NCBI GenBank assembly: GCA_027604705.1
Contig: JADHYV010000047.1
Span: forward strand, 112,891-176,890
Length of the DNA: 64,000 bases
Direction: 5' to 3'
From: Allomyces arbusculus
Taxonomy: Eukaryota; Blastocladiomycota; Blastocladiomycetes; Blastocladiales; Blastocladiaceae
Shown: positions 32,901 through 43,830 of the stretch, piece by piece
Position numbering within the stretch: position 1 is the stretch's first letter
Layout: the number at the start of each line of letters is the position of its first letter
The notes under the pieces: generated by a model
What the model was told of the DNA's origin: nothing
Databases searched by the model: none
The model's input: the letters and a program-made list of their open reading frames with translations, nothing else
Position numbers and translations under genes: made by a program

Positions 32901-33640
32901 AGGTACGGCGCGGATGTGGCTCCGGCGGAAACTGGCGATGCGAGCGACGCGAGCGACGAGAGTGATGGCGAGCTGGACGCGAGCTGTTCAAAACGGGGAT
33001 CGAACCAACGGTCAGCTTGCTGTTCGCGTTATCGATGGGAATGACGGGCGCGTCACACGGTGCCGTGGCCAGGCCGTTGCACGGTTGGTGCCATGCGGTG
33101 GCCCTTCACAAAAAACGAACCAAACTGAACACACACCTTGGGCAGTTTACGCGCGGGCGCGTCATCGTGGCCATCGGCCGCGCCGGCACTCTGTGCAGTC
33201 GACGTGCGCGGCCGCTTGCTCCCATTCGGTGCACGTACAACGGTGGGGCCGCCGGCAGTCGGGCGGCGTGCGGTCGCGATGGCAGGTGACGATGACGACG
33301 ATGACGACGGCATGACCGGCGGCACCGTAGCGTGCCGCGGGCCTGCCGTGTACGGGTAGGCGAGCACCTGCGAGAGCGAGTGCGGGTGCGGGTGGTGCGA
33401 AGGCGGCGGCGGGAAGGCCGGTGCTGCGGTCGGCAGGACCACGACCGGTTCTGCGCCCGAAGCCGTCACGACCGCGGCCGTGGCCGCACTCGGCGCATTC
33501 GATGCAGCGGATGTTGGCCACGCATAGGCCGCGGGCGGCGTGGGGGCGGCGGTCGTGGCGGGCGGGCGTGCGGGCAGGGAGGCCGACGACGGTGGGGGAG
33601 CGGGTGCAGGCGCGGGCACGCGCGCAGCGGACGGGTCCAT
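27867..33640 (-). CDS. SET3: Set3-type PHD finger / SET domain protein (histone deacetylase complex subunit)
   Basis: Exons 33137-33640, 32122-32983 and 27867-32059 join to 1852 residues with the frame closing exactly. A Cys4-His-Cys3 PHD finger sits near residues 260-305 (EIRCICGYTDDDGYTIQCDR, CLVWQHASCVG, YYCDRC). A SET domain follows, with EYMGHLL and ARFCRRSCCGN. The usual NHSC of active SET enzymes is RRSC here, as in MLL5 and fungal Set3, which are regarded as catalytically inactive readers. Near the C-terminus KRFSLKDYKARR resembles the SLxxY(K/R)xR motif of Set3/MLL5. The remaining 1000 residues are low complexity: a 15-Gln tract, a degenerate Lys-Glu-Pro repeat and long Pro/Ser runs. 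By homology it scaffolds a Hos2/Sif2-type deacetylase complex and binds H3K4 methylation. Confidence 0.85.
28905..29230 (-). repeat. Degenerate 13-residue coding repeat in the Set3-like protein
   Basis: On the minus strand the encoded protein shows about eight copies of a unit like xxPxKExxxRPxAP (for example ATKEPTSRPVAPAKESTPRP). The period is about 39 bases, so this is a coding minisatellite. Confidence 0.6.
29898..29942 (-). repeat. (CAG)15 polyglutamine tract
   Basis: Fifteen pure CTG triplets on the plus strand, read as CAG on the minus strand, encoding poly-Gln in the Set3-like protein. A pure triplet run of this length is likely length-polymorphic. Confidence 0.9.
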
Positions 33641-34817
33641 GGCGGCAGCGGCGGCCCGGGGATGGTCAGGCGGGACGAATGCGGCCAGTGAGCGGCCAGT
33701 GCGGAAGCGCGGCGGGCGGTAAGCGCAGATCCAGCATCGTTGAGCGCGGAAACGGGAGGTCGTTGGTTGGCCAAGGCTCTCGCTTTCGCGCAAGCGGTGG
33801 GCCGGCCTAGTTGAGCACAATGTCACGAAAGCACACACTCGCGCACCGATTGTGTTGTCGACCTCGGTTTGGCCGGTTTGCCAGGCCGAAAATGAATTTC
33901 CGGTGCCTTCCGCTGGTTTTCCGGCTTGTTATTTTCTGGCAGCACAGTCTTGTTCGCCAAAGCCTGCCACACCTGTCATGCATGCGTGCCCTTTTGAACC
34001 CACGCGTCGCACGCCTAGTTGTTCGTCTCCCGCTCGCCAAATAATCATCACTGCGCCAGCAAATTAAGTATATCACCCTGAGCCCACCGTGCTTGCGGCC
34101 AACTTGCTGCAACGTTCTTTTTGCGAGTTTCTCCAGCCGCTTGCCTTGCGCTCTTGCCCCTCTGCGCCCTTAGTCGACCCGCGAAGCCGCCCACAACAGC
34201 CGACCCCGCCGGCCTGCCCGCTTCTCTCCTCCCTGTCCGCATTCCGCTGCCTCGACCGTCACTGCTGCCCGGCCCAAGGATTTGCTCGGTATTCATCGAG
34301 ATCGCCCGATCACACTTTCTCGCCCTGCTCCCCACCATCGCCAACTCTCGCCCGCCCTGCTCCCCACCATCGCCAACTCTCGCTCGCCCTGCCGCATCCC
34401 TCTTTCGGCATCCATCGCTGACGTCCTTCCACCGCGACGCGCCGTAGCCCTTGCTGCCGCACCCCCGTTCCCTTGCGCTCTCGCTCCCCATACATATAGA
34501 CGCCCGTCTGCCGCTCCGTGCGCCGAGCGATCCATCCGCCCGTCGCCTGGTGCCCCTGACCCTCGTCCCGACCTCGCTCTCGTCGTTGCCGTCGGTCCGA
34601 ATTGCGCAGGTACGCTTCTACCTGCTTCTCCGGCCGGTGCACGAGCGGCAGACACAAGGCTGACCGGCATGACGCGTCGTCGGCGCGATCCGCGGCGACT
34701 AGACATAGATGATTGTGCAGGGCTAGCCCAGCCACCCACCTACTTCCTCTTTGCTCGCGAGCCGTGCGCGCTCGACTTGCTCGTCCGCCCTCTCCGACCC
34801 AACGCGCTCGCTCCACC
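33641..34817. other. Divergent intergenic region SET3 / CDC14
   Basis: About 1.2 kb. Holds a two-copy 32-bp tandem repeat at 34323-34386 (CCCTGCTCCCCACCATCGCC and following), which makes open frames look longer than chance. No gene supported. Confidence 0.5.
34323..34386. repeat. Two-copy 32-bp tandem repeat
   Basis: The unit begins CCCTGCTCCCCACCATCGCC and recurs 32 bases later almost unchanged, in the 5' flank of CDC14. Confidence 0.75.
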
Positions 34818-36707
34818 ATGCCCGTCTACTCTGCCGTCCACGCGAATGTGGCGAACCCTTACGCTGCCAGCGGTGCCGCACACGCCGAGGTCGAGTTCAT
34901 TCCCAGTCCGTTTTCCCTTTTACACTCCCCCCATCCGGCGCTCCTCCACTTGAACTGACGCGCGCGCCGCGAAACGGATAGGCCGGCTCTACTTCACGTC
35001 GTCGCCGCAGGACCTGTCGGCGCGCAACGCGTCGTCGCCCGACGCGCACTACTTTACGATCGACCACGTGCTCGTCTACATGCCGTTCTGTGCCGACTTT
35101 GGGCCGCCTAATATGGCGCACCTGTACCGGTTCCTCGTCATGCTCGACCGCAAGCTCAAAGTATGCCTACGTCTCAAAAATGGGAGTCGCAAGGTAATAG
35201 ATCAAAGCACTGATTCGTCGGCACGCGCAATGCATAGGACCCGTCCCTCGCAAGCAAGCGCATCGTCCTCTACTCGAGCACCGACCACGACAAGCGCGCA
35301 AACGCCGCGTACCTGATTTCGGCGTTCATGGTACGCGTTCCTCCTCCGTCACTCGCACCCCCACCTCGCGTCGTACCCCTGACCGTCTTCCGTGATCGCG
35401 TAGATGATTGCCAAGAAGCAGGCGCCCGAGCAGGCCTACCGCCCGCTCGTCGGGCACTCGCCACCCTTCATGCCCTACCGCGACGCCGGCTCGGGCCCAG
35501 CCACCTACTTCCTGACGGTGCTCGACTGTCTCAAGGGCCTGCACCGCGCGCAAGCCTGCGGCCTGTTCTCATTTGCGGCCTTTTCGCTCGACGAGTACGA
35601 AAAGCACGAAAAAGTCGAATGGGGCGATTTTAACTGGATTTCGCCCAAGTTCTTGGCATTTGCGAGCCCAGCCGACGACTTACCTGTCCACCCGCGAACG
35701 GGTTGGGGCATTCAGATGCTCGCCGACTACTTTGCGCAGCACGGGATCGTGTCGGTCGTGCGGCTCAACAACAAGTTGTACGACAAGGTCGCGTTCACGG
35801 CGCGCGGGATCGAGCACGTGGAAATGTATTTCCCGGACGGGTCGTGCCCGTCGGACGCGATTGTGCGTCGGTTCTTGGACTTAGCGGAGAGCCGTGACGG
35901 TACGCGTTGCGTCTCTCCCTTTCACTCTCCTTTGTTTGCCGACAGATAGCCTGACCCCGCGGCCTCCTCCCTCACTACATAGGCCCGCTCGCCGTGCACT
36001 GCAAGGCCGGGCTCGGGCGCACCGGGTCGCTGATCGCCGCCTACATCATGAAACACTACAAGTTCACAGCGTCCGAGGTCATTGCCTTCCTTCGGATCAT
36101 GCGGCCCGGATCGGTCGTCGGGCCGCAACAAAACTGGCTGCACGCCAAGCAGAACGAGTTTCACCGGATGCTCGACGGCGTCACGCGCGACGAACTCGAT
36201 GCGACCGTGGCACGGCCGATGTACACGTCGGGCCCCGCGGCCGTGGTCGTCGACCGCATGGACGTCGACGAACTGCCCTCACCCACGACTGCCGGCGGGA
36301 ACGTCATGTACGCGCCGATCCCGGCGCAGCCTCGCAAGACGGTCGATCCGAACGATCCGCATACGGTCGTGCAGCAGGGTGGTGGGCGCGCACCGCGCCG
36401 CGCGGCCGCGGCGTCGGCGGCGGTCGCCCTGCAGCAGAGCTCGCATGTCGCGCGGTCGGCCGCGTACTCGGCGGCCGCGGCATCGGGCAATGCGCGGATG
36501 ACGGTCGCACAGCAGCAGGCGGCCGCGTGGGCGACCACGCCCAAAGGCGTGAGTGGTGCCCTGCCACCACGCGCGATGGGACAGGCGCGGACGGTGCGAG
36601 CGCCGGCGGCGGCAGTGGTTGCGACCGTGACGGTCACGGCGACGTCGAGTGGGGCCGTGCCGGGGACGCCGGGACGTCGCACGCGGAAGGCCGGGCCGAG
36701 TGTTTGA
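34818..36707 (+). CDS. CDC14: Dual-specificity protein phosphatase Cdc14
   Basis: Exons 34818-34905, 34982-35160, 35238-35330, 35404-35899 and 35983-36707 give 526 residues. The N-terminal DSP-like half includes RLYFTSSP and [16 protein letters not shown]; then [36 protein letters not shown] and [11 protein letters not shown], all family hallmarks. The catalytic loop is [14 protein letters not shown] with nucleophile Cys292, and it is followed by [14 protein letters not shown]. Cdc14 reverses Cdk1 phosphorylation at mitotic exit and cytokinesis. The 170-residue tail is low complexity (Ala/Thr/Val) with scattered basic residues and ends [10 protein letters not shown], as expected for the variable regulatory tail. 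All four introns have GT-AG ends and are 73-83 nt. Confidence 0.95.
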
Positions 36708-37583
36708 ACGGGAAGATGGGACGGACTGGGGTTGGAGTTGAAGTGGTGGACTGGATGGAGGGAAACATGTGGGGGATACCAAAGAACGTGAAGAATGCGG
36801 GGTGGTTTGCCACTGGGATTCGGTCGTGGGTTTGATTGATTGAAGTTCTCATCAGCAGCGAGCTCGAGCGTCGATTTGGATGCCCCTTCATGCAATCCAG
36901 CAACAGGATCGCGAGCGCGACTACACCCTAATGGTTGCTGTCAGTGACGACTGACTGTTCAGCGCCGGTCCGAAGCGAACGCATGCTGTTCACACATAAA
37001 AGCAGCAAAAGGAGACCCGTCCACGGCCAACATCTTCGTCTCCCACATCAGGCGGAACATGGGTCGACAACGCTAAAGTTAGCAATGTTTGTTCAATCGT
37101 TTACAGCTTGCTGGCTCAGATCACAAAGTCTCCGCAGGATCCACTCGGAAGAACGAAAGTTAAATAGAATTGTAATGTTGTCTCGTCGTTGCCAAGCAGC
37201 GTTGCCCCATAAACTAGCAATGGCGGACTGCACGACGCGTGCTGATCGGTTGCGAAGAGAACCACCCATCGGCCGGCGAGGTGGTGCAGAGATCGATGTG
37301 ATAGTGCCTCGCAATCAGCCGCTTGCATGTGACTGGCTGCTGCCCGGTCCCGGTTGCAGCAAGGAGGCGCGTCCAAGTCATCGCATCCAACACATCCCGC
37401 AACGTCCGGACCGGCGATCACAACGACGGCGACGACGCGGAACCACACTTGCAGCACGCCCCCGCCGCGCTCGCGCCCGTCCAGCGCCTCTGACACACGC
37501 TGCCACGACTCTCAACTCTGCTCCAGCACGCTCATCGAGGGCGCACCCGCCAACGCACCTTGCATCCAACCAACCTTGCCGCG
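36708..37583. other. Intergenic region
   Basis: About 875 bases, moderately AT-richer in the middle (near 37140). No gene, TATA box or repeat that I can support. Confidence 0.5.
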
Positions 37584-38810
37584 ATGCCGCTCCTGCAATA
37601 CTTACGCGTCGACATTCTCGCCGGACCCGGAGCCGGCACGACCCCGCTCGCGTGCCATGCCGACATGGGCCGAATCCTCGCGTCCGCTGAGAATGCCGCC
37701 GGGTCAGCGCCGTTGCAATACTACGGGATCCTGGCCAAACCAGCACGCATCACCGCGTGCAGTCTCTTTTTGCAAAACAATTCCCCCGTGCACGCCTACC
37801 GCGCGCGCATCTGGCTCGGGGTTAACCTGTGGGCAACGCACCATTTACGTCCGGGCGGCGCGTGCACGGTCCCAGGCCTGCTCGCGGCGGTGCAGAGCAG
37901 CGGCAAGGGGGCTATGAAAGTCGAGTGGCACCAGGCGCGGTTCTTGAGTGGGCAGGATCGTGGACCGGTGCCGGTGAAGCGCCGGGGAGTGGGGGCAAAT
38001 GCGTACGTCTTGTGCGCGAATTGTTGATTTGAGACGTGATGGAGGTTGAAAACACCGCGGATGCTGTGTAGCACCGACCTGCCCAATGTGCCGTACGACG
38101 TCGGCGGCATGATCTGGGAGCTGCTCGAGGCCGCACCGAGTACCGTGTTCGAGCTCGATTGCTCGGCGCTCGTCCCGCACGGGTCGCCACTGGTTCCATC
38201 GATGTCGTGCTCGGCGATTCAACAACCACCGCGCTGTACGTTTTGATAAGAGCTGGCCCGGTTTTTTTTTGGTATCGCGTGTCTCACTTTTCCGCACCAT
38301 AGCCGTGATCCCGCGCACGTCCCAATCATCGACTAATTTGCCCATCACCGCCGGCGTGACGACGTGGTCCCGCGCCTCGACAACTTCGTCCCCACCGGCG
38401 CCGTTGTCGAATGCATGTGCTGACTTCCTGCGCCCGTCCAGCGTCGTATTCCCGTCCCACGCGGCCGCCGCGCCGCCGTTACAGCCCAGTACGCATCCGC
38501 TCCACTGCGCACTTCCACCCCCCTCTCATGACCCATTATTTTTTTTCGCACTATAGCGCACGAAGTCGTGGAACTACTCGACTCGGACGACGACCCGATG
38601 GACGTTGACGACGACAACGAGCCCATTATCTTCACCCCCATACCCCCGCAACCCGCCGCACCCGTCCGTTCTGCTCGCACGCCGACCCCGGCGGTACCGT
38701 CACGCACCATCATGACCCCACCGCTCGCCACATCGATCCGGCTCGGCACAGCGCGCGCCGCGGCAATGCAGCGCGCGGAGCCCGAGGTGATTGTCATTGA
38801 CTCGGATTGA
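37584..38810 (+). CDS. Unknown protein with two SUMO-interaction-like motifs
   Basis: Exons 37584-38002, 38072-38235, 38303-38488 and 38557-38810 give 340 residues; the three introns are 67-69 nt and the frame closes exactly. The N-terminal 140 residues look folded (LQYYGILAKPARITACSLFL, HAYRARIWLGVNLW, VEWHQARFLSGQ) but I cannot assign them; a distant resemblance to a PINIT-like region of PIAS/Siz ligases crossed my mind, but there is no SP-RING. The last exon opens with HEVVELLDSDDDPMDVDDD and the protein ends EPEVIVIDSD. Both are hydrophobic cores followed by acids, the form of SUMO-interaction motifs. A nuclear SUMO-dependent role is therefore plausible. A decayed copy of the last exon lies at 41189. 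Exon 3 is Ser/Thr/Pro rich and the least certain. Confidence 0.55.
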
Positions 38811-39930
38811 GCGGGAGCGGTATGGCAAGTGCTCACGACCACGAAGCGCGCACGACTTGTCGCTTGCGAATTTGGATCGACGCTCACGGGGATCGTGGTG
38901 GCCGGCCGGTACCGACGTGTGCAGATTGCGCTGCCACCAGCGTGGCAGGTCTGTCGGTGGTCAGGTCGCGACTTGGGCGGTCACCAAGCGAGGCGCGCCG
39001 CGCTGGCGATGAGAGGAGGGGATGCACAACGGTGCGACTTGGAATGGGGTTGGCATGGGTTGGGATGTCATGAACAGTTGGATGGATAAATCGTGATGGA
39101 ATAATGTGAGAGGGGCCGGCTGCATTGATCATTTGATTCCTGACCACGCGCCTTGCCGCACAAACTGACGGCGAAAGCCTTGGCGAGGTGTTGACGGGGT
39201 GTATTTTCCACGACCATCGTGATGGTATCCACCATTCCCGCGACCTGCCGCGCATGGCATGCCGTAGACCAGACCGCACGCAGAACTCGAGCAACCTGAC
39301 CAGACTGTTGATTGCTCCGGCCGGCCAGCAACCACTACTGCTGAAACAACTTATTAAGAGCCCAAACCCAATCAGAATGCCGTGAACATATGTATCTGTC
39401 AAATATCGCATTTCTGTTTGAATCCAGGCCGTGGAAAGTAAGCACAGTGAGATCAAACGTGTTGGCCGCCACGATCACTTCTTCACGTCGCCAACAGCAA
39501 ACACCGCAGCATCTCGTCGTAAGAATGTATGAGCAGTTAAAATTCAGTCCGGAAATGGTTTCGCGGCTCCAGAACATCACAATTATGGTATGTGGTGGCA
39601 CATTGTTTAACGATACTTAGAATGCACCCCGCGCTTCTTTTCAAATATCCCCCCGATCTTTGCTGATCTGACGGCTTCCGTTCGTGCACTCAACCTGCAG
39701 GTATCGCAGCACAATAGAAGCACATCGGCCTGTTCTTTCGAAAGTCCTGACTTCATTCCACGGCGTCGATTCCTGGGCATCAATGTTGTGACTCCGCGGG
39801 ACGCCCACAGTATACTGGCGCGCGCCCGACATGGTGCTCGCTGTACTCCTCACGCCTCGATCCCGGTCCCCCGCTCAGCGCATCAGCGGCACGACGACGG
39901 GGGAACCGCCAGCGACGATCGACTCGCATC
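38811..39930. other. Intergenic region
   Basis: About 1.1 kb, lower in GC than the housekeeping blocks. The first 85 bases after the stop were included in the duplication seen at 41189-41365. The right end is the promoter of the secreted-protein gene, whose leader aligns with that of the decayed copy at 21.7 kb. No gene. Confidence 0.5.
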
Positions 39931-40463
39931 ATGACTAAGTCTACACTGCCGTCTCAGCTCGCTGGCCGCATGTCTGCCCTTCGCGTCGTTGCACTGCTCG
40001 TGCTTCAGCTCATCACGACCGCTGACGCGTCGATACATCACTACCGCGCGTGCGTGCTGTTTTTTCCCCATGCCTTTGCTTTCACTGTATCTCGACCTGC
40101 ATCGACTGACATGTCCGCCCTCGTTTTGCTTGCAGAGCCCACTGCGCTGGGGTCACGTTCACGATCGACACACATGCGCTGATTGACGACGCATCGGTCG
40201 TCACCAGCAACCAAGCTGGTGCGCTCGTGACGATTCGCCCGGATAGCGAGGTGCACGTGCAATGCAAACCAGGCTGCCCGTGGTGGAAGTGCTTGTGCTA
40301 CACCCCAAACAGTGAGCAGCAGGCGCCGATCGACGTTGAATCGCTTGTCGCTGCAGCTGACCGCACGTCACCAGTGCATGGGCGTACGACGCTTCATCTG
40401 GATGAGGGCGTGCACGTGCCATGTAAGCCAGGATGTCCCTGGTGGAAATGCTATACCTGCTAG
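39931..40463 (+). CDS. Small secreted protein with duplicated CKPGCPWWKC motif
   Basis: Exons 39931-40049 and 40136-40463, intron 86 nt (GTGCGT donor, CTGAC before TTGCAG), 148 residues. Exon 1 is almost entirely a signal peptide (MTKSTLPSQ, then SALRVVALLVLQLITTADAS). The mature part starts AAHCAGVTFTID and holds two units, each a stretch of about 40 residues ending in VHVQCKPGCPWWKC and VHVPCKPGCPWWKC; the first unit is followed by LCY, the second by YTC at the C-terminus. I know no family with this motif. Paired cysteines and tryptophans in a small secreted protein suggest a disulphide-stabilised extracellular factor; no toxin or enzyme activity can be claimed. Relatives at 21.8 kb (decayed), 27.3 kb (broken) and, by signal exon only, 45.2 kb. 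Confidence 0.75.
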
Positions 40464-41188
40464 GCGTGCATCCATCTCGCGCTGTCTCGCCCTTCCGGCA
40501 AAGCTCGGGGAATGCATTGTGCGCGACTGCTTGTAAGGTGTGGGCGGGCGTCGTGAGCCTTGCCATGGGCAGGTCAAGGCGAATGTGTTTTGCACTTGTC
40601 GGATTCGGGCGTCTGTGCAAGAGCGTCCGGTCCTGAGCGATCCGCGCCCAGTCGCAAGTGCTCGATTTGTGGTTGATTTGTATAAATTTCCTTGTCATAT
40701 TTCCCCGATCACGCATCCCTTCCACCGCACGTTTTATCGGCTCCACCACCAACAACAGCGGACTCTGTTGCTGTTTGATCTTGTTGGCAAATAATTACAA
40801 AATATGAGTCTGAAAATCATGTTAATTCGCACCATCCTTTGAACATGACTCTGTTCATGCTAAGCGCGTGGTTCAGGGCGCGGTTCCTGTTTGGAAACGC
40901 CAAAAACATGATCGCACGCAGAACCCAACATGGCCATTATGGTCTCTGGAAGGCACTGTGCCAGTTAGGATCGTCTCAAACCGAGCCATGGCGGGTCAAA
41001 GCTTGTTCTGGGCAATAAATAAACGCTCTATGGGCGGAGCGTTGTAGAAAGTGGATGTGCAACGTGTCAAACGATGGGGAATCCATGCTGGTGCTTGATG
41101 CTAACCAGGATGGATCCAATCCCACCACACACACTCACCTCCTCCTTTCGACTTTCCTGTCTCACCCGTACCGATGTGCCAGCACCTT

Positions 41189-41365
41189 CACGCACCACCA
41201 TGACTCACCACTCGCCACGCTAATCTGGGTCAGCACAGGGCGTGCCGCAGTGATGCACTGCGTGCAGCTCAATGTGCTTGTAATTGCTTCAGACTTAGGT
41301 GGAAAAGGAGCACAAGCGTGTGCAACTTGCCGCTTGCGATTTTGCATTGACCCTTATGGGGATCG
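41189..41365 (+). pseudogene. Decayed copy of the last exon of the SIM-protein gene
   Basis: Positions 41189-41298 align without gaps to 38701-38810, the end of the 37584 gene. For example, GTGATTGTCATTGACTCGGA in the source is GTGCTTGTAATTGCTTCAGA here. Homology continues past the stop, with one deletion, to about 41365 (ACTTGCCGCTTGCGATTTTG against ACTTGTCGCTTGCGAATTTG). Many changes are C to T or G to A at CpGs. The terminal acidic-hydrophobic motif is destroyed. It is a fragment, not an expressed gene. Confidence 0.75.
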
Positions 41366-42284
41366 CGCCATACTGCAATACAGTGCATCATATTGTGTCC
41401 AAAATCAGCCGAACAGCGACTTCCATCATGCAGGAGCAAGAGGTCGAATCGGAAATTCTGTGAAAAATGGCAGTTGAGTTTGTGTTGAGCACAAGTGGTG
41501 GTGAACTTGGGCAAAGAATGCAGGAAAGAAGGCTCTGCTTGTGGCTGCTTTAGCTGGCACGCCAAGCATCCGGGTTGCGATCCCTTGAGGTGGAGTGCGG
41601 TCATTGGCACAGAGCCAATTGACCGCCATCGAAGGGACCAGAACACTTCATCAACTTCGAGCAGAGCTGGGTTGAAAATGTGCGAGCCATGCATTTCAAT
41701 CAAAGCCATTCCTGCCCGTCATTTATGTGATCTCAAAATCTACAAGGTCTTGCGCGCATCAGGTGCTACTGGGCATATTTCGTGAATGCTCGACGTGATT
41801 GGTCGTGAGAATTGAGAGGCTCTCGGTTTGGTCCCGCTTGGTCTGCTCCTAAACAACTTGCACCGCTCAAATTTTTTTTGTCTGCCTTCATTGCAACGGC
41901 CGCTACTGACAAAGGACAGTCGACGCCAGCGTCATACTTCTTCCCTCACCAAGCTCACACACCCCAAATGGGAATGATACCGCATCACAAACATGTCACA
42001 CCCCTGATTGTTCCATCACGCTCCAGTACTCTTCTGATTCAGCCTTGCACGTTCAGCCCAATGTCCACCGTTGGCCACGGAGCTTTTTCTCGCTTGTGCC
42101 ATGCTGCAAATATCCAGTATGATTCTACGGCGCGTACGCGCCAAGTCGGACCTCACGAACCGCTCATTCTCCATGGGCGCAGGCGCGCGTGATGGGCCGC
42201 ATCTGCACATTACGCTAACTATCTTGGTACACTGTCATTGAATCATGCCCACGCCTTCATCATGGAGTTGGGCCACTTGATCGA

Positions 42285-42480
42285 CACTCGATTGATGCCG
42301 TGGGCTCGATTGAGCGTTAACAATGCCTTGGGCACCCCCTCAATCAAGCTCCAACATCGATTGAGCAAGTCCCCAAGGACCAATTGCACGCGGCCTTCTC
42401 CTCAATCGAGCAAGAGCCATGGCCGATTATCAAGACCATGCTGCCGTTTGAGCATGGTGCTGCTTGTTTGAGCATAATAG
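42285..42480. repeat. Cluster of short GATTGAGC / CTCAATC repeats
   Basis: Variants occur in both orientations: CTCGATTGA (42288), GCTCGATTGAGC (42304), CTCAATCAAGC (about 42339), CATCGATTGAGC (about 42356) and CTCAATCGAGC (42401), then two TTTGAGCAT. Spacing is irregular, about 15-60 bases. Confidence 0.5.
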
Positions 42481-43830
42481 ATTCCATTGACGCTTAAATA
42501 TTCATCTGAGAGCAACATTTCTGCATTGAGCACACCAGAATATCATTCCACCAGCTCGACAATTCAGTTCACAACGTGATCCCCCACTCGTCACAACCAA
42601 CGAAAAAACCGAAGCAAAGAATCTCTCCACCTCTGACCCCCCATCACAACAAGCCCGAGTACAAAGCGTGCAAGAACAAGGCCTCGCAGGGAATCTTAAA
42701 GCACTTTTTATTGCGGACGCAATGGCGAGACGCACATAGCCAGTTCACAGTACCAGCTCAGTCAGCGGGTGATCAAGCATGAGCGACTGATCTGAGCAAA
42801 GTGAGATGCTATTGTAACCTGTCAAGGAGCCATGATCGCAGCGTCCAGCGCATCACGCCTAGCAATCCAGCGTTAGTTTCTGATCGGCGGATGTCGTAGA
42901 AGTGAGATCAGCATGGCCCACCCCTGGTTCCGGCAGCGTGAGTAAGCGAAAGGAGGCGTGGAGAAGGTGCAGGGGGAGATGGAGGTGCAGTGCCCTGTCA
43001 ACAGGTCTGGACATGCCATGCTCGGCCTGGTCACCACCAACCAGTGCCCCGCGCGAGTCTCATAGCCGCCACGCGTTGATGGAGCAGCTGGTCTCTTTCA
43101 AGAGTGCTGTCGGCAACGTGCGCGCGTTTGGCCACGTGTGAGATTACAGCGCTGTGTGTGAGAGCGGCTGCACGTCATGCGGCCAATGTCCTACAAATTG
43201 CCATGATTTTGCGCAAGATAATGCTTTCACAGAGAAGTGCTGTGCTGCTCGAAACAAGGTCGAGATTCAGCCATCAGTGTGTATCTCCTCGGACAAGAGC
43301 GTGGCCAAACCTTGAAGTTATCATCCGTCATGAGACCACAATTTCTCGCACGGCCGCAAACGGTGGGGCTGTGAATTCAAATCGCGTCGTCGGTGGAGAG
43401 AGAGGGAGGAGCAAACATGGGGTTGGCGCATCGTTGGAACGCACCGTCAGGCCTCTTGGTGCTGGTCTCACAACAGGCCAACCCAGCAACACGGCAACAC
43501 TGGCCCCGCTGTTGATGATCATGGCCAAGCCAACATAATTTCTCAAACAGGGCCGACATGAGGATATGGTTGCAAAAGGAGCAAAACAATGTGGAGCAGG
43601 GAGAACTCACTCAGTATTCACATAGGACGGCGAGAACGGAAAACATTTGCTTGATACGCAATGGTATTGAGTCGAACAGCGCGGCGCGCCAGACCGACCA
43701 ACGGCCGACAAAGAACAGCAAAAACGGAATGATAAACGAATAAGCAAGGTACACTCGGACGCTAAACCATGTCCGGGAACATTTGCTGGCACACACGCCA
43801 GCGGGAGTGGGCTCGGTCGATGCAGGGCAG

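Larger units (their letters stand above)
40464..43830. other. Gene-poor, lower-GC region
   Basis: About 3.4 kb with no intact gene. It contains a decayed copy of the SIM-protein last exon (41189-41365), a cluster of GATTGAGC-like short repeats (42285-42480) and many short shadow frames. CpG is reduced but not as severely as at 21.5-23.5 kb. Confidence 0.6.

Noticed and set aside
37584-38810. PIAS/Siz SUMO ligase
   Set aside because: SUMO-interaction-like motifs are present but no SP-RING cysteines/histidine can be found in any frame between exon 1 and exon 4.
38345-38887. 181-codon minus-strand frame
   Set aside because: It is the antisense of the acidic and Ser/Thr exons of the SIM-protein gene and shows only Ser/Arg composition.
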